From: Streptomyces stelliscabiei
GTDB lineage: Bacteria; Actinomycetota; Actinomycetes; Streptomycetales; Streptomycetaceae
Assembly (NCBI RefSeq): GCF_014873495.1
Contig: NZ_JADBGF010000001.1
Span: 4,154,001 to 4,218,000, forward strand
Direction: 5' to 3'
DNA: 64,000 nt
The notes below the pieces were generated by a model. That model had not been told where the DNA came from, ran no database searches, and saw only the letters and a program-made list of their open reading frames with translations. The position numbers and the translations under genes are program-made. Each line of letters starts with the position of its first letter. Positions within the stretch are counted from its first letter, which is position 1. Below, one piece after another: positions 52,086 to 60,640 of this stretch.

Positions 52086-53081
52086 CTATGACACGGCCTG
52101 TTCCGACTCCCCCACCCGCTCGGCCTGTTGCGCGTACATCCGGGCGATCACGGCCTCGATGTCCGGCTCCCGCACCGACAGGTCCACCAGCGGATACTCC
52201 GACGCGATCCGCGCCACCAGCGGGGCCGCCGACTCCGACGCCGGGAAGGCGAGCCACTGCCGGGGCCCGTCCACCCGGACGACCCGGGCGGGCGCGGCCT
52301 CGATCGGCGGCAGTTCGCGCTCCAGGTCGACCACGAGGGTCCGCTCGCTCTCGCCCACCTCGTGCAGCCCGGTCAGCGGCCCGTCGTACATCAGACGCCC
52401 GTGGTCGATGACCATCACCCGGCGGCACAGCTGCTCGATGTCCTGGAGGTCGTGCGTGGTCAGCAGCACGGTCGTGCCCTGCTCGGTGTTGAGCTCCCTG
52501 AGGAACTCCCGGACCTTGGCCTTGCTGATGACGTCGAGCCCGATCGTCGGCTCGTCCAGGTACAGCACCTCGGGGTCGTGCAGCAGGGCCGCCGCGATGT
52601 CCCCGCGCATCCGCTGGCCGAGCGAGAGCTGCCGTACGGGTACGTCCAGCAGGTCGCCCAGTTCGAGGAGTTCGACGCAGCGGTCGAGGTTCTCGCGGTA
52701 ACGGGCGTCGGGGATGCGGTACATACGGTGCACCAGCCGGTAGGAGTCGATGAGCGGCAGGTCCCACCACAGGGTCGTACGCTGCCCGAACACCACCCCG
52801 ATACGCCGGGCCAGCCGTGTCCGCTCGCGGGACGGGTCGATGCCGGCGACCCGCAGCCGGCCCCCGCTCGGCGTCAGGATGCCGGTCAGCATCTTGATCG
52901 TCGTCGACTTCCCGGCGCCGTTCGGCCCGATGTAGCCGACCATCTCGCCCCGCGCCACCGTGAAGGAGATCGAGTCGACCGCCCGCACCTCACGCCGCTC
53001 CCGCCGCAGGAACCCCGTCTTCTTGCGGACGTCGAAGACCTTCTCCACCTGGTCGAGTTCGATGAACCCGCTGTCCGTCAC
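52086..53081 (-). CDS. ABC transporter ATP-binding protein
   Basis: 331-aa ABC ATPase of the ABC-2 exporter type (DrrA/NatA-like). Walker A is GPNGAGKST (52-60), followed by the Q-loop region VVFGQRTTLWWDLPL, signature LSLGQRMR, Walker B VLYLDEPTIGLD and switch LLTTHD. A C-terminal DrrA-like domain (about 245-331) follows. The GTG at VTDSGFIEL was chosen since upstream codons lack features and would run into the permease gap. Forms an exporter with the two permeases encoded upstream. Confidence 0.88.
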   Translation of the reverse strand: MTDSGFIELDQVEKVFDVRKKTGFLRRERREVRAVDSISFTVARGEMVGYIGPNGAGKSTTIKMLTGILTPSGGRLRVAGIDPSRERTRLARRIGVVFGQRTTLWWDLPLIDSYRLVHRMYRIPDARYRENLDRCVELLELGDLLDVPVRQLSLGQRMRGDIAAALLHDPEVLYLDEPTIGLDVISKAKVREFLRELNTEQGTTVLLTTHDLQDIEQLCRRVMVIDHGRLMYDGPLTGLHEVGESERTLVVDLERELPPIEAAPARVVRVDGPRQWLAFPASESAAPLVARIASEYPLVDLSVREPDIEAVIARMYAQQAERVGESEQAVS

Positions 53082-53124
53082 GCCTGTCCCGTCTGACTTC
53101 CTGCCTGGCTCCACGCTTGGCTCC

Positions 53125-54006
53125 CTAACTCCCCGTACTCCGATACGAACGCAGCCCCGCCCGCCACGCGACCCCCGCCAGCGCACAGCAGGCCACACCG
53201 ACCAGCGGCGGCGCGAAGGCCAGCCAGGCCGGCAGGTCGAGGGGGTAGGGGCGGCCCAGGACATACAGCCCCGGCACCCAGTTGACGAAGGCGAGCGGCA
53301 GGACGAAGGTCACCCCGCGCAGCAGGTCCTTGGCGAAGAGGGCCGGGGGGTACTGCAGCAGGGTCGAGCCGCCGTACGTGAAGGCGTTCTGCACCTCGGA
53401 GGCGTCCTGGGCGACGAACTGGAAGGCCGCGCCCCCGACGAACACCGCCGCGAAGATCAGTCCGCCGCTGCCCACCATCAGCGGGATCATCAGCACCTTG
53501 GCCGGTGTCCAGGTGATGTCGAGCGTGGTCAGGGCGTATCCGAGGACGAACAGGCCCTGCGTGATCCGGCCGAGGCGGCGCAGCGCGAACTTGTCGGCGG
53601 CGACCTGGGCGAGCACCGGCACCGGGCGGACGAGGAGGGTGTCCAGCGTGCCGTCCCGGACCCGGCGGCCGAGCCGGTCCATCGAGCCGATCATCAGATC
53701 CGCGAGGCCGAAGGCGGCGGCGGAGGTGCCGTAGAGCAGGGCGATCTCGGACAGGGAGAACCCGCCCAGCTCGTCGACCTGGGAGAACATCAGCAGGATC
53801 GCGACGAAGTCGAAGGAGGTCGCCGCGAAGTTCCCGAAGGTCGTCATCGCGAAGGACGCCCGGTAGGCCATCGTGGAGCGGATCCACATGGCGGCGATCA
53901 TGCGGTAGGCGCGCAGCCCGTCGCGGACTTGGCTGTACGTGCCGTACTCGGCGAACGGGTTCTCCCGCTCGGCGCCCGTGGCGGGGCGCTCGTCGACGTC
54001 AGCCAC
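53125..54006 (-). CDS. ABC-2 type permease subunit (DUF990-like)
   Basis: 293-aa membrane protein with six hydrophobic segments and a cytoplasmic N-terminus containing YRMIAAMWIRSTMAYRASFAM. The middle motif SMDRLGRRVRDGTLDTLLVRPV is typical of DUF990/ABC-2 permeases. GTG start overlapping the end of the preceding permease gene by 8 nt, 43 nt before the ATPase. Heterodimeric permease with its neighbour; substrate unknown (relatives export drugs, lipids or polymers). Confidence 0.82.
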   Translation of the reverse strand: MADVDERPATGAERENPFAEYGTYSQVRDGLRAYRMIAAMWIRSTMAYRASFAMTTFGNFAATSFDFVAILLMFSQVDELGGFSLSEIALLYGTSAAAFGLADLMIGSMDRLGRRVRDGTLDTLLVRPVPVLAQVAADKFALRRLGRITQGLFVLGYALTTLDITWTPAKVLMIPLMVGSGGLIFAAVFVGGAAFQFVAQDASEVQNAFTYGGSTLLQYPPALFAKDLLRGVTFVLPLAFVNWVPGLYVLGRPYPLDLPAWLAFAPPLVGVACCALAGVAWRAGLRSYRSTGS

Positions 54007-54799
54007 CCTGGACCACCACCTTCCGCGTCGCCGCCGACTGGATCATCCGCCCGGCCGCCAGCAATACCACCGCCCAGGCGAGCTGGAAGGCGTACGTCCG
54101 CCAGGGGTCGGCCTCGCCGAGCAGGACGTCCGCCGGGGCCTGAAGCAGCGCGGACCAGGGCAGGACGCGGGCGAGGTCGCCGAGTACACCGGGGAAGACG
54201 TTCAGCGGGAGGAGCATCCCGGAGAAGAAGACCCCGGTGAGCCAGGTGACCTGCATCGCTCCGGCGCCGTCGAGGAGCCAGAACCCCCACAGCGCGACGA
54301 TGTACCGGATCGCGAAGCTGACGAGGGCGCCCAGGGCGACCGCGACGAGACAGGCGAGCCAGGGCAGCGGGCCGTCGGGCAGGGCCAGGTCGAAGAAGAG
54401 GGCGCCGCACGCCATGGGGGCGACACCGCGTCCGAGCAGCTGGAACAGGGCCCGGCCGAGGTCGGCGGCGAGCCACCACAGCTGGAGGTCGACGGGCCGG
54501 TACAGGTCGACCGCGATGTCCCCGGTACGGATCCGCTCGATCAGCTCCTCCTCGAAGCCGACGCTGCCCAGTACCATCACCGCGAACATGGCCTGGCCGA
54601 CCCAGACATAGGTGAGGGCCTGCGCCTGGTCGTAGCCGCCTAGGTGGGGCTTCTCGTGCCAGAGCGCCAGGTAGGTGTATGCGAGGATGAAGCCGAAGAC
54701 GGTGTTGGTGAACACCCCCGCGGCGGTGGCCACCCGATATGTCGCGTACCGCCTGAAACCACCGGCGGCGACGGCGGCGTACAACCGCCCTGTGCCCAC
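53999..54799 (-). CDS. ABC-2 type permease subunit
   Basis: 266-aa six-helix permease homologous in layout to the following one: YAAVAAGGFRRYATYRVAT at the N-terminus and the loop RIRTGDIAVDLYRPVDLQLWW corresponding to the partner's DTLLVRPV loop. GTG start. First gene of the three-gene exporter operon. It is divergent from the large penicillin-binding protein gene, so both may respond to envelope conditions. Confidence 0.8.
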   Translation of the reverse strand: MGTGRLYAAVAAGGFRRYATYRVATAAGVFTNTVFGFILAYTYLALWHEKPHLGGYDQAQALTYVWVGQAMFAVMVLGSVGFEEELIERIRTGDIAVDLYRPVDLQLWWLAADLGRALFQLLGRGVAPMACGALFFDLALPDGPLPWLACLVAVALGALVSFAIRYIVALWGFWLLDGAGAMQVTWLTGVFFSGMLLPLNVFPGVLGDLARVLPWSALLQAPADVLLGEADPWRTYAFQLAWAVVLLAAGRMIQSAATRKVVVQGG

Positions 54800-54963
54800 G
54801 AGGAAACTCCCATCCGCTGCGAAGTGTTAGGCGAAAGGCCGAGGCCTGGACCGATTCGGGCCGAAGCGAAGAAGCCTAGTCCGCGGCCGGAGGGGCCTGC
54901 CACACGTTTTCGGGGGCGGACGGTGGTGCTCGTTGTGGTGTGCGGGGCACGTGCCGGGATCCG

Positions 54964-54989
54964 GGAACGGATCGAACGGAACGGGAGTC
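54964..54989 (+). promoter_or_regulatory. Possible SigE-type promoter of the PBP gene
   Basis: GGAAC (54964-54968), 18 nt, then GTC (54987-54989) resembles the streptomycete sigma-E pattern (GGAAC-N18-GTT). It lies about 100 nt before the PBP start. An inverted repeat ACTCCGG/CCGGAGT follows in the leader (54992-54998, 55013-55019). Confidence 0.4.
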
Positions 54990-55086
54990 TTACTCCGGGG
55001 TGCAGAACCGACCCGGAGTGGGCGCAAAGCGTACGAGTCCGTACGGAAATGAACGTACGACGCGAAAACAGGAGCACGGCAGCACG

Positions 55087-58000
55087 ATGAGCGACGAGCC
55101 GCAGCCGAAGCGGAACGGCCCGGGCTGGACACCGAGAGACCCGGAGCGACGCACTCCGGGCACGACTCCGGGGTCCGGCGACCACGCCGCCAAGGGGAAC
55201 ACCGACGGCCGACCCGGCCCGGCACCAGGCGACGGCCCGAAGGGGAGGCCCGACACGGCCGCCCCGCGCGGGGGCGCCGCGGCGTCCCCGGGGAAGCCTG
55301 TCGGGGCGTCAGCCGGGGGGCCTGACGCAGCGTCCACCGGGAAGCCCGGCACGCCGTCCACCGAGCGACCGGGCACGACGCCCGGCGGGGGGCGGGACGG
55401 CCGGTCCGATGGGCCGACCGGGGGGCGGTCGGGCGCGGCGGCCGGGGGGTCGTCGGGTGGCTCCGGCTCGGCGTCCGGGAGGTCGTCGGGTGGCCCCGGC
55501 TCGGCGCCCGGCGGGCAGTCCGGTGCGGCTGGCGGCGGGAGGCCCGATGGGAAGTCCGGCGCCGCCGATGGCGGGAGGCCTGGTGGGCGGTCCGGCTCGT
55601 CGTTCGGTGGACGGTCCGACAATCGGTCCGGTCCGGCCGGGGGCGCGTCCGGCGGCAAGCCGGGCGCGCAGTCCGGCTCGGCGTCCGGCGGCGGCTCCGG
55701 CGCCGTGACCGGCGGTGCGCCTGGTGGGCCGTCCGGCTCGGCAGCCGGTCGGCAGGTCGGTACACCGTCCGGTGCGACGTCGGGTGGACGGCCCGGCGCG
55801 GCGCCTGGCGGTAAGCCGGGCGCGCAGTCCGGTGCACAGTCCGGCGCGGCAACCGGTCGGCAGCCCGGCGCGCAGTCCGGCGCGGCGGCCGGCGGGAAGT
55901 CCGGGTCGGCTCCCTCCGGCTCGGCGCCCGGGGGGAAGGCCGGTTCGGGATCCGGCCGTACGCCGGAGGCCAAGGCCCCGGTCTTCGACGGCAAGCCCGT
56001 CGCCGGTGCCGCCGGCAGCCCCGCGGCCGCAGGCGGTGGCAGCGCCGCCGGTGTCCCCGACGCCAGGGCGGCCAGAGCCGCTCGGGCGGCCAGGGCCGCC
56101 AAGGCCGCCGGCGCGACCGCGGAGGGCGGCTCCGTCGGTGCCGCCCCCCGAACGGCGGCGGCCGGAGCCGGGGACGACACCCCCACCACCACCCTCGCCA
56201 TCACCCCGGGCCGCAAGCCCGCCGCGGCGTCCGCGGGGGCCGGGGGCGACACGCCGACCCAGGCCCTGGGCGTCATCTCCGCCACGAAGGCCGCCGCCCC
56301 GGCGTCCGCCCCGGCGCCCGCCGTCTCCCCCGCCCCCCAGGCCGGGGGTGGCAAGGCCAAGAAGGGCAAGCGGCCCAAGCGCACCGGCTGGAGACGACTG
56401 TTCCCCACCTGGCGCATGGTGCTCGGCGCCTTCGTCATCGGACTCATGCTGATCGTCGGCGCCTTCGTGCTCGGCTACAACATGGTCCACATCCCCAAGG
56501 CGAACGCGTTCGCGACCAAACAGAGCAACGTCTACCTCTACGCCGACGGCTCCCAGATCGCCCGCGACGGCGAGGTCAACCGCGAGAACGTCCCGCTGTC
56601 GAAGGTCTCCAAGGCCGCCCAGCGCGCCGTACTGGCCGCCGAGGACCGCGACTTCTACTCCGAGCCGGCCATCGACCTCAAGGCCATGCTCCGCGCCGGC
56701 TGGAACACCGCCACCGGCAAGGGCAAGCAGTCCGGCTCGACGATCACCCAGCAGTACGTGAAGAACTACTACCTGGCCCAGGACCAGACCGTCACCCGCA
56801 AGGCGAAGGAGTTCTTCATCTCCATCAAGCTGGACCGCGAGGTGACCAAGGACGAGATCCTGGAGGGCTACCTCAACACCAGCTTCTTCGGCCGCAACGC
56901 CTACGGCATCCAGGCCGCCGCCCAGGCCTACTACGGCATCGACGCCGACGAACTCACCGCCGAGCAGGGCGCCTACCTCGCCGCCCTGGTCAACGCGCCG
57001 AGCATGTACGACGTCGTCGCCCACCCCGAGAACAAGAAGGCGGCGCTCGCCCGCTGGAACTACGTCCTCGACGGCATGGTCAAGGAGGGCTGGCTCAAGC
57101 AGTCCGAGCGGACCGGCGCGAAGTTCCCGATGCCGAAGCAGGCCACCACCTCCACCGCCTTCTCCGGCCAGCGCGGCTACCTCGTCGAGGCCATCAAGTC
57201 GTACCTCATCGAGCACAAGATCATCGATGAGAAGGCGCTGGAGAACGGCGGTGGCTACCGCATCACCACCACCATCCAGCCCAAGATGCAGGACGCCTTC
57301 ATCAAGGCCGTCGACGACCAGCTGATGGACAAGCTCGACAAGAAGAACCGCAAGGCCGACAAATACGTGCGCGCCGGCGGCGTCTCCATCGACCCGAAGA
57401 CCGGCAAGGTCATCGCGATGTACGGCGGCATCGACTACACCAAGCAGTACGTGAACAACGCGACCCGCCGTGACTTCCAGGACGGCTCCATCTTCAAGCC
57501 CATCGTGTTCGCCTCCGCCGTGGACAACTCCTCCAACAACCAGAGCGGCCAGGCGATCACCCCCAACACCGTCTACGACGGCACCAACAAGCGCCCCGTC
57601 GTGGGCTGGCCCGGCCCGGCGTACGCCCCCGAGAACGAGGACTACGTCAACTACGGCAACATCACCGTCCGTCAGGCCACCCAGAGCTCCGTGAACTCGG
57701 TGTACGCGCAGATGGCCGTGGACGTGGGCCCCGAGAAGGTCGAGAAGACCGCGATCGACCTCGGTCTGCCCAAGAACACCCCGGACATGAACCCGTACCC
57801 CTCCATCGCCCTGGGCACCGCCACCGCCAGCGTCCTGGACATGGCCGAGGTGTACGCCACGCTCGCCAACCACGGCAGGCACGGCACGTACACGATGATC
57901 GAGAAGATCAGCAAGGACGGCCAGGCGGTCGACCTGCCCTCCACGGAGTCCACGCAGGCCGTCAGCCGCCAGGCCGCCGACACCACCACCTCCGTGCTGC

Positions 58001-58671
58001 AGAGCGTCGTCCAGAGCGGCACCGCCACCGCCGCGCAGGCCTCCGGCCACCCGGTAGCCGGCAAGACCGGCACCGCCGAGGAGGACAAGGCCGCCTGGTT
58101 CGCCGGCTACACCCCCGACCTCGCCACCGTCGTCTCCGTCATGGGCCAGGACCCCAAGACGGGCGCCCACAAGCCCCTGTACGGCGCGATGGGTCTGCAA
58201 CGCGTCAACGGCGGCGGGGCGCCCACCGACATCTGGGCGCAGTTCACCAAGACCGCCCTGAAGGGCAAGAAGGTCAAGCAGTTCGACCTCGACCTCCAGG
58301 TCGGCGCCGACGTCGTCTACACCCCGCCGAGCACGCCCGCCGACGAGCCGGGGGCCACCGGCGACGAGGAGACCGGCGGCGCCACGGGTGACGAGGAGAC
58401 CGGCGGACCGTCCGACGACGCCACCGGCGACGGCACCACCACCGGCGGCACGCCCACCACGGACGGCGGCACGACCTCCACGGGCGGCGCGGCGACGGAC
58501 GGCGGTGCCACGTCCACCGGCGGCACCTCGACGGACGGCGGCGCCACGTCGACGGGCGGCGCCACGACCGACGGGGGCACGGGCTCCACCGGGGGCCCCA
58601 CCACCGACGGCGGTACGACGGACGGCGGAGCCACCACGCAAGGCGACACCTCGGTGGGTCCGTTCGGTTGA
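55087..58671 (+). CDS. Class A penicillin-binding protein with giant low-complexity N-terminus
   Basis: 1194-aa bifunctional peptidoglycan synthase. Residues 1-430 are an intrinsically disordered Gly/Ser/Pro/Ala cytoplasmic region. A membrane anchor follows at about 446-466. The transglycosylase domain has AEDRDFYSEPAID (E519), GSTITQQYVKNYYL and RKAKEFFISIKLDREVTKDE. The transpeptidase domain has SIFK (S801, K804), SVN (868-870) and KTG (993-995). All active-site motifs are present. The tail is a Thr/Gly/Asp repeat (TTDGG/ATSTGG). Typical class A PBPs are about 700-850 aa; the extra is the disordered head. ATG at MSDEPQ. Confidence 0.92.
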   Translation: MSDEPQPKRNGPGWTPRDPERRTPGTTPGSGDHAAKGNTDGRPGPAPGDGPKGRPDTAAPRGGAAASPGKPVGASAGGPDAASTGKPGTPSTERPGTTPGGGRDGRSDGPTGGRSGAAAGGSSGGSGSASGRSSGGPGSAPGGQSGAAGGGRPDGKSGAADGGRPGGRSGSSFGGRSDNRSGPAGGASGGKPGAQSGSASGGGSGAVTGGAPGGPSGSAAGRQVGTPSGATSGGRPGAAPGGKPGAQSGAQSGAATGRQPGAQSGAAAGGKSGSAPSGSAPGGKAGSGSGRTPEAKAPVFDGKPVAGAAGSPAAAGGGSAAGVPDARAARAARAARAAKAAGATAEGGSVGAAPRTAAAGAGDDTPTTTLAITPGRKPAAASAGAGGDTPTQALGVISATKAAAPASAPAPAVSPAPQAGGGKAKKGKRPKRTGWRRLFPTWRMVLGAFVIGLMLIVGAFVLGYNMVHIPKANAFATKQSNVYLYADGSQIARDGEVNRENVPLSKVSKAAQRAVLAAEDRDFYSEPAIDLKAMLRAGWNTATGKGKQSGSTITQQYVKNYYLAQDQTVTRKAKEFFISIKLDREVTKDEILEGYLNTSFFGRNAYGIQAAAQAYYGIDADELTAEQGAYLAALVNAPSMYDVVAHPENKKAALARWNYVLDGMVKEGWLKQSERTGAKFPMPKQATTSTAFSGQRGYLVEAIKSYLIEHKIIDEKALENGGGYRITTTIQPKMQDAFIKAVDDQLMDKLDKKNRKADKYVRAGGVSIDPKTGKVIAMYGGIDYTKQYVNNATRRDFQDGSIFKPIVFASAVDNSSNNQSGQAITPNTVYDGTNKRPVVGWPGPAYAPENEDYVNYGNITVRQATQSSVNSVYAQMAVDVGPEKVEKTAIDLGLPKNTPDMNPYPSIALGTATASVLDMAEVYATLANHGRHGTYTMIEKISKDGQAVDLPSTESTQAVSRQAADTTTSVLQSVVQSGTATAAQASGHPVAGKTGTAEEDKAAWFAGYTPDLATVVSVMGQDPKTGAHKPLYGAMGLQRVNGGGAPTDIWAQFTKTALKGKKVKQFDLDLQVGADVVYTPPSTPADEPGATGDEETGGATGDEETGGPSDDATGDGTTTGGTPTTDGGTTSTGGAATDGGATSTGGTSTDGGATSTGGATTDGGTGSTGGPTTDGGTTDGGATTQGDTSVGPFG

Positions 58672-58681
58672 CCGGGGCTGC

Positions 58682-59002
58682 TCAGTGGCCGGAGGTGGCC
58701 TTCAACCCCACCACGGCCACGAGCAGCAGACACACGAAGAAGATCCGGGCGGCGGTGGCCGGCTCCCCCAGCCACACCATGCCGCACACCGCCGCCCCGG
58801 CCGCACCGATCCCCACCCACACGCCGTACGCGGTACCGATGGGGAGCGTCCTCGCGGCGTGGGAGAGCAGCAGCATGCTGGCGACGATCCCGGCGCCGGT
58901 GAGCACGCTGGGCAGCGGCCGGGTGAAACCGTCGGTGTACTTCATCCCGATCGACCAGCCGACCTCCAGCAGTCCGGCGACGACGAGCAGAACCCAGGCC
59001 AT
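58682..59002 (-). CDS. gdx: SugE/Gdx guanidinium exporter (SMR family)
   Basis: 106-aa four-helix small multidrug resistance protein of the Gdx subtype: MAWVLLVVAGLLEVGWSIG with the essential E13 and W16, KYTDGFTRPLPSVLT, and HAARTLPIGTAYGVWVGIG. Gdx proteins work as antiparallel dimers exchanging guanidinium for protons. The ATG has GGAGG about 7 nt upstream. A guanidine-III riboswitch lies directly upstream, which fixes the substrate more firmly than the protein sequence alone. Confidence 0.9.
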   Translation of the reverse strand: MAWVLLVVAGLLEVGWSIGMKYTDGFTRPLPSVLTGAGIVASMLLLSHAARTLPIGTAYGVWVGIGAAGAAVCGMVWLGEPATAARIFFVCLLLVAVVGLKATSGH

Positions 59003-59038
59003 GAGGGCACCTCCGTGATCCATGAGCGGAATCGGGGT

Positions 59039-59079
59039 GCGTCGTCTTTGCGGATCCCGGTACGGCGCGTCTCGTCGGG
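59039..59079 (-). ncRNA. Guanidine-III (mini-ykkC) riboswitch
   Basis: On the minus strand CCCGACGAGACGCGCCGTAC is followed by CGGGATCCGCAAAGACGACG and C. It matches the guanidine-III aptamer (CCGGACGAG...GCGCCGTACCCGG...CAAGACGGCGC) with the paired ACGA/GACG elements, the GCGCC/GTACC pseudoknot strands and compatible covarying changes. It ends 36 nt before the gdx start, where ligand binding would free the ribosome-binding site. Confidence 0.85.
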
Positions 59080-59102
59080 CTACGCCAAAGTTAGCAAAAC
59101 GG

Positions 59103-59146
59103 AGGCGTGAGGGGCTGGTGACCATGGTCACCAGCCCCTCACGCCT
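59103..59146 (-). terminator. Perfect 44-nt palindrome after the Cpn10 gene
   Basis: Two exact 22-nt arms with no loop, centred on ACCATGGT, between the leftward Cpn10 stop and the gdx riboswitch. It insulates gdx from upstream transcription. A possible gdx -10 (TAACTT) lies just beyond. Confidence 0.85.
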
Positions 59147-59182
59147 GTGAAAGCAACGATGCAAAGATGATTCAGAGATGAT

Positions 59183-59527
59183 TCAGAGATACAGGCCGGT
59201 GGAGTCCTCCGACCCCTCGAACCGGTCCGCGGCCACGGCGTGCAGATCGCGCTCGCGCATCAGGACGTACGCGACACCCCGGACCTCGACCTCCGCCCGG
59301 TCCTCCGGGTCGTAGAGGACACGGTCGCCGGGCTCGACGGTCCGCACGTTCTGGCCGACCGCCACGACCTCGGCCCAGGCGAGGCGCCGGCCCACTGCCG
59401 CGGTCGCGGGGATCAGGATGCCGCCGCCGGAACGCCGCTCGCCCTCGGCGGTGTCCTGGCGCACGAGCACGCGGTCGTGCAGCATCCGGATGGGCAGCTT
59501 GTCGTCGTGCTGGGTCTTCTCGCTCAC
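59183..59527 (-). CDS. GroES/Cpn10-like co-chaperonin homologue
   Basis: 114-aa Cpn10-fold protein: PIRMLHDRVLVRQDTAEGERRSGGGILIP, then WAEVVAVGQNVRTVEPGDRVLYDPED, and YVLMRERDLHAV. It differs from housekeeping GroES in its polar N-terminal extension and C-terminal SEDSTGLYL tail. No groEL adjoins, so it is an orphan paralogue whose partner, if any, is encoded elsewhere. GTG start. The stop sits in an 11-bp duplicated stretch (GATGATTCAGA twice). Confidence 0.82.
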   Translation of the reverse strand: MSEKTQHDDKLPIRMLHDRVLVRQDTAEGERRSGGGILIPATAAVGRRLAWAEVVAVGQNVRTVEPGDRVLYDPEDRAEVEVRGVAYVLMRERDLHAVAADRFEGSEDSTGLYL

Positions 59528-59596
59528 GCCCCGAACCTACCTGCCTTCGTCCCTGTCCTCGTCCTGTCCTCGTCCCGGCCGGCGCCGCTGTCCGCG

Positions 59597-59926
59597 TCAG
59601 GCCCTGCGGCGCCGGGTGCCGAGGGCGAGAAGGCCGACGACACCGACGACCACGAGGGCCACCGGCACGATGCGCTCGACCCGGGGCGCCCCGTCCTCGT
59701 CGACGAACTGGCCCCTGACGTCGCTGACCACACGGTTGACCGAGACGTAGGCCTTGCCGAGGGTGTGGTCGATGTTCGAGACGACCTTGGCCTTGGCGTC
59801 GCCCACGATCGTCCTGGGGTGCACGCGGACGCCGATCTCGTCGAGCGTCTCGGCGAGGTTGTCGCGGCGGCGCTTGATGTCCGCCTCGATCTCGGCCGGG
59901 GTTCTGATGTCCGAGGTCTCCGCCAC
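59597..59926 (-). CDS. DUF3618 protein
   Basis: 109-aa membrane-associated protein of the DUF3618 family: RTPAEIEADIKRRRDNLAETLDEIGVRVHP at the start, a helical middle (IDHTLGKAYVSVNRVVSDVRG) and one C-terminal helix (VPVALVVVGVVGLLALG) ending RRRRA. Unknown role; relatives often occur with other small envelope or stress proteins. The GTG with GGGAGG upstream was chosen. Divergent from bcp. Confidence 0.8.
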   Translation of the reverse strand: MAETSDIRTPAEIEADIKRRRDNLAETLDEIGVRVHPRTIVGDAKAKVVSNIDHTLGKAYVSVNRVVSDVRGQFVDEDGAPRVERIVPVALVVVGVVGLLALGTRRRRA

Positions 59927-60031
59927 CGCGCGGCCTCCCGTTGTCGGTTGTCGGTGAATTCTCTTGGTTGCGGACAGTCTGTCAGCTCCACCCCGCGCCG
60001 CACCGCCAGGGCCCGCCATTACGCTGGACCG

Positions 60032-60499
60032 ATGAGCGAGCGACTCCAGCCCGGCGACGTGGCCCCCGCCTTCACCCTCCCGGACGCCGACGGCAACGAG
60101 GTGTCCCTGTCCGACCACAAGGGCCGCAAGGTCATCGTCTACTTCTACCCGGCCGCCCTGACCCCCGGCTGCACCAAGCAGGCCTGCGACTTCACCGACA
60201 ACCTGGAGCTCCTCGCGGACGCCGGGTACGACGTCCTCGGCATCTCCCCCGACAAGCCCGAGAAACTCGCCAAGTTCCGCGAGAAGGAGTCCCTGAAGGT
60301 CACCCTCCTCGGCGACCCCGACAAGACGGTTCTCGACGCCTACGCGGCCTTCGGCGAGAAGAAGAACTACGGCAAGACCTACATGGGCGTCATCCGCTCC
60401 ACGATCATCGTCGACGAGGAGGGCAAGGTCTCCCGCGCCCTCTACAACGTCCGCGCGACGGGGCACGTGGCGAAGATCATCAAGGACCTGGGCATCTGA
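60032..60499 (+). CDS. bcp: Thiol peroxidase Bcp (peroxiredoxin Q)
   Basis: 155-aa atypical 2-Cys peroxiredoxin: GDVAPAFTLPDADGNEVSLSD, peroxidatic C47 in TPGCTKQACDF with resolving C52 five residues later, and the conserved YPAALTPGCT loop (commonly PKAxTPGCT). It reduces hydrogen peroxide and organic hydroperoxides using thioredoxin. ATG start; monocistronic, with a hairpin 23 nt after the stop. Confidence 0.92.
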   Translation: MSERLQPGDVAPAFTLPDADGNEVSLSDHKGRKVIVYFYPAALTPGCTKQACDFTDNLELLADAGYDVLGISPDKPEKLAKFREKESLKVTLLGDPDKTVLDAYAAFGEKKNYGKTYMGVIRSTIIVDEEGKVSRALYNVRATGHVAKIIKDLGI

Positions 60500-60521
60500 C
60501 CCCACCAGCCCGCCCACCCGA

Positions 60522-60558
60522 GAACGGCTCGCACCGGAAACCCCGGTACGAGCCGTTC
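60522..60558 (+). terminator. bcp terminator
   Basis: GAACGGCTCG/CGAGCCGTTC perfect 10-bp outer stem with inner CCGG pairing. The same GAACGGCTCG occurs again about 60 nt downstream. Confidence 0.7.
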
Positions 60559-60640
60559 CGCATTCCGGACGTGACTGTCCGATGAACGGCTCGTTACTCC
60601 GTACGAGCCACGAACGGGTGGCCGGAACGGAGAGGGTTCC

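Noticed and set aside
55309..58641. 1110-aa leftward open frame
   Set aside because: Antisense to the PBP gene; Val/Asp/Gly/Leu repeats are the reverse reading of its codons.
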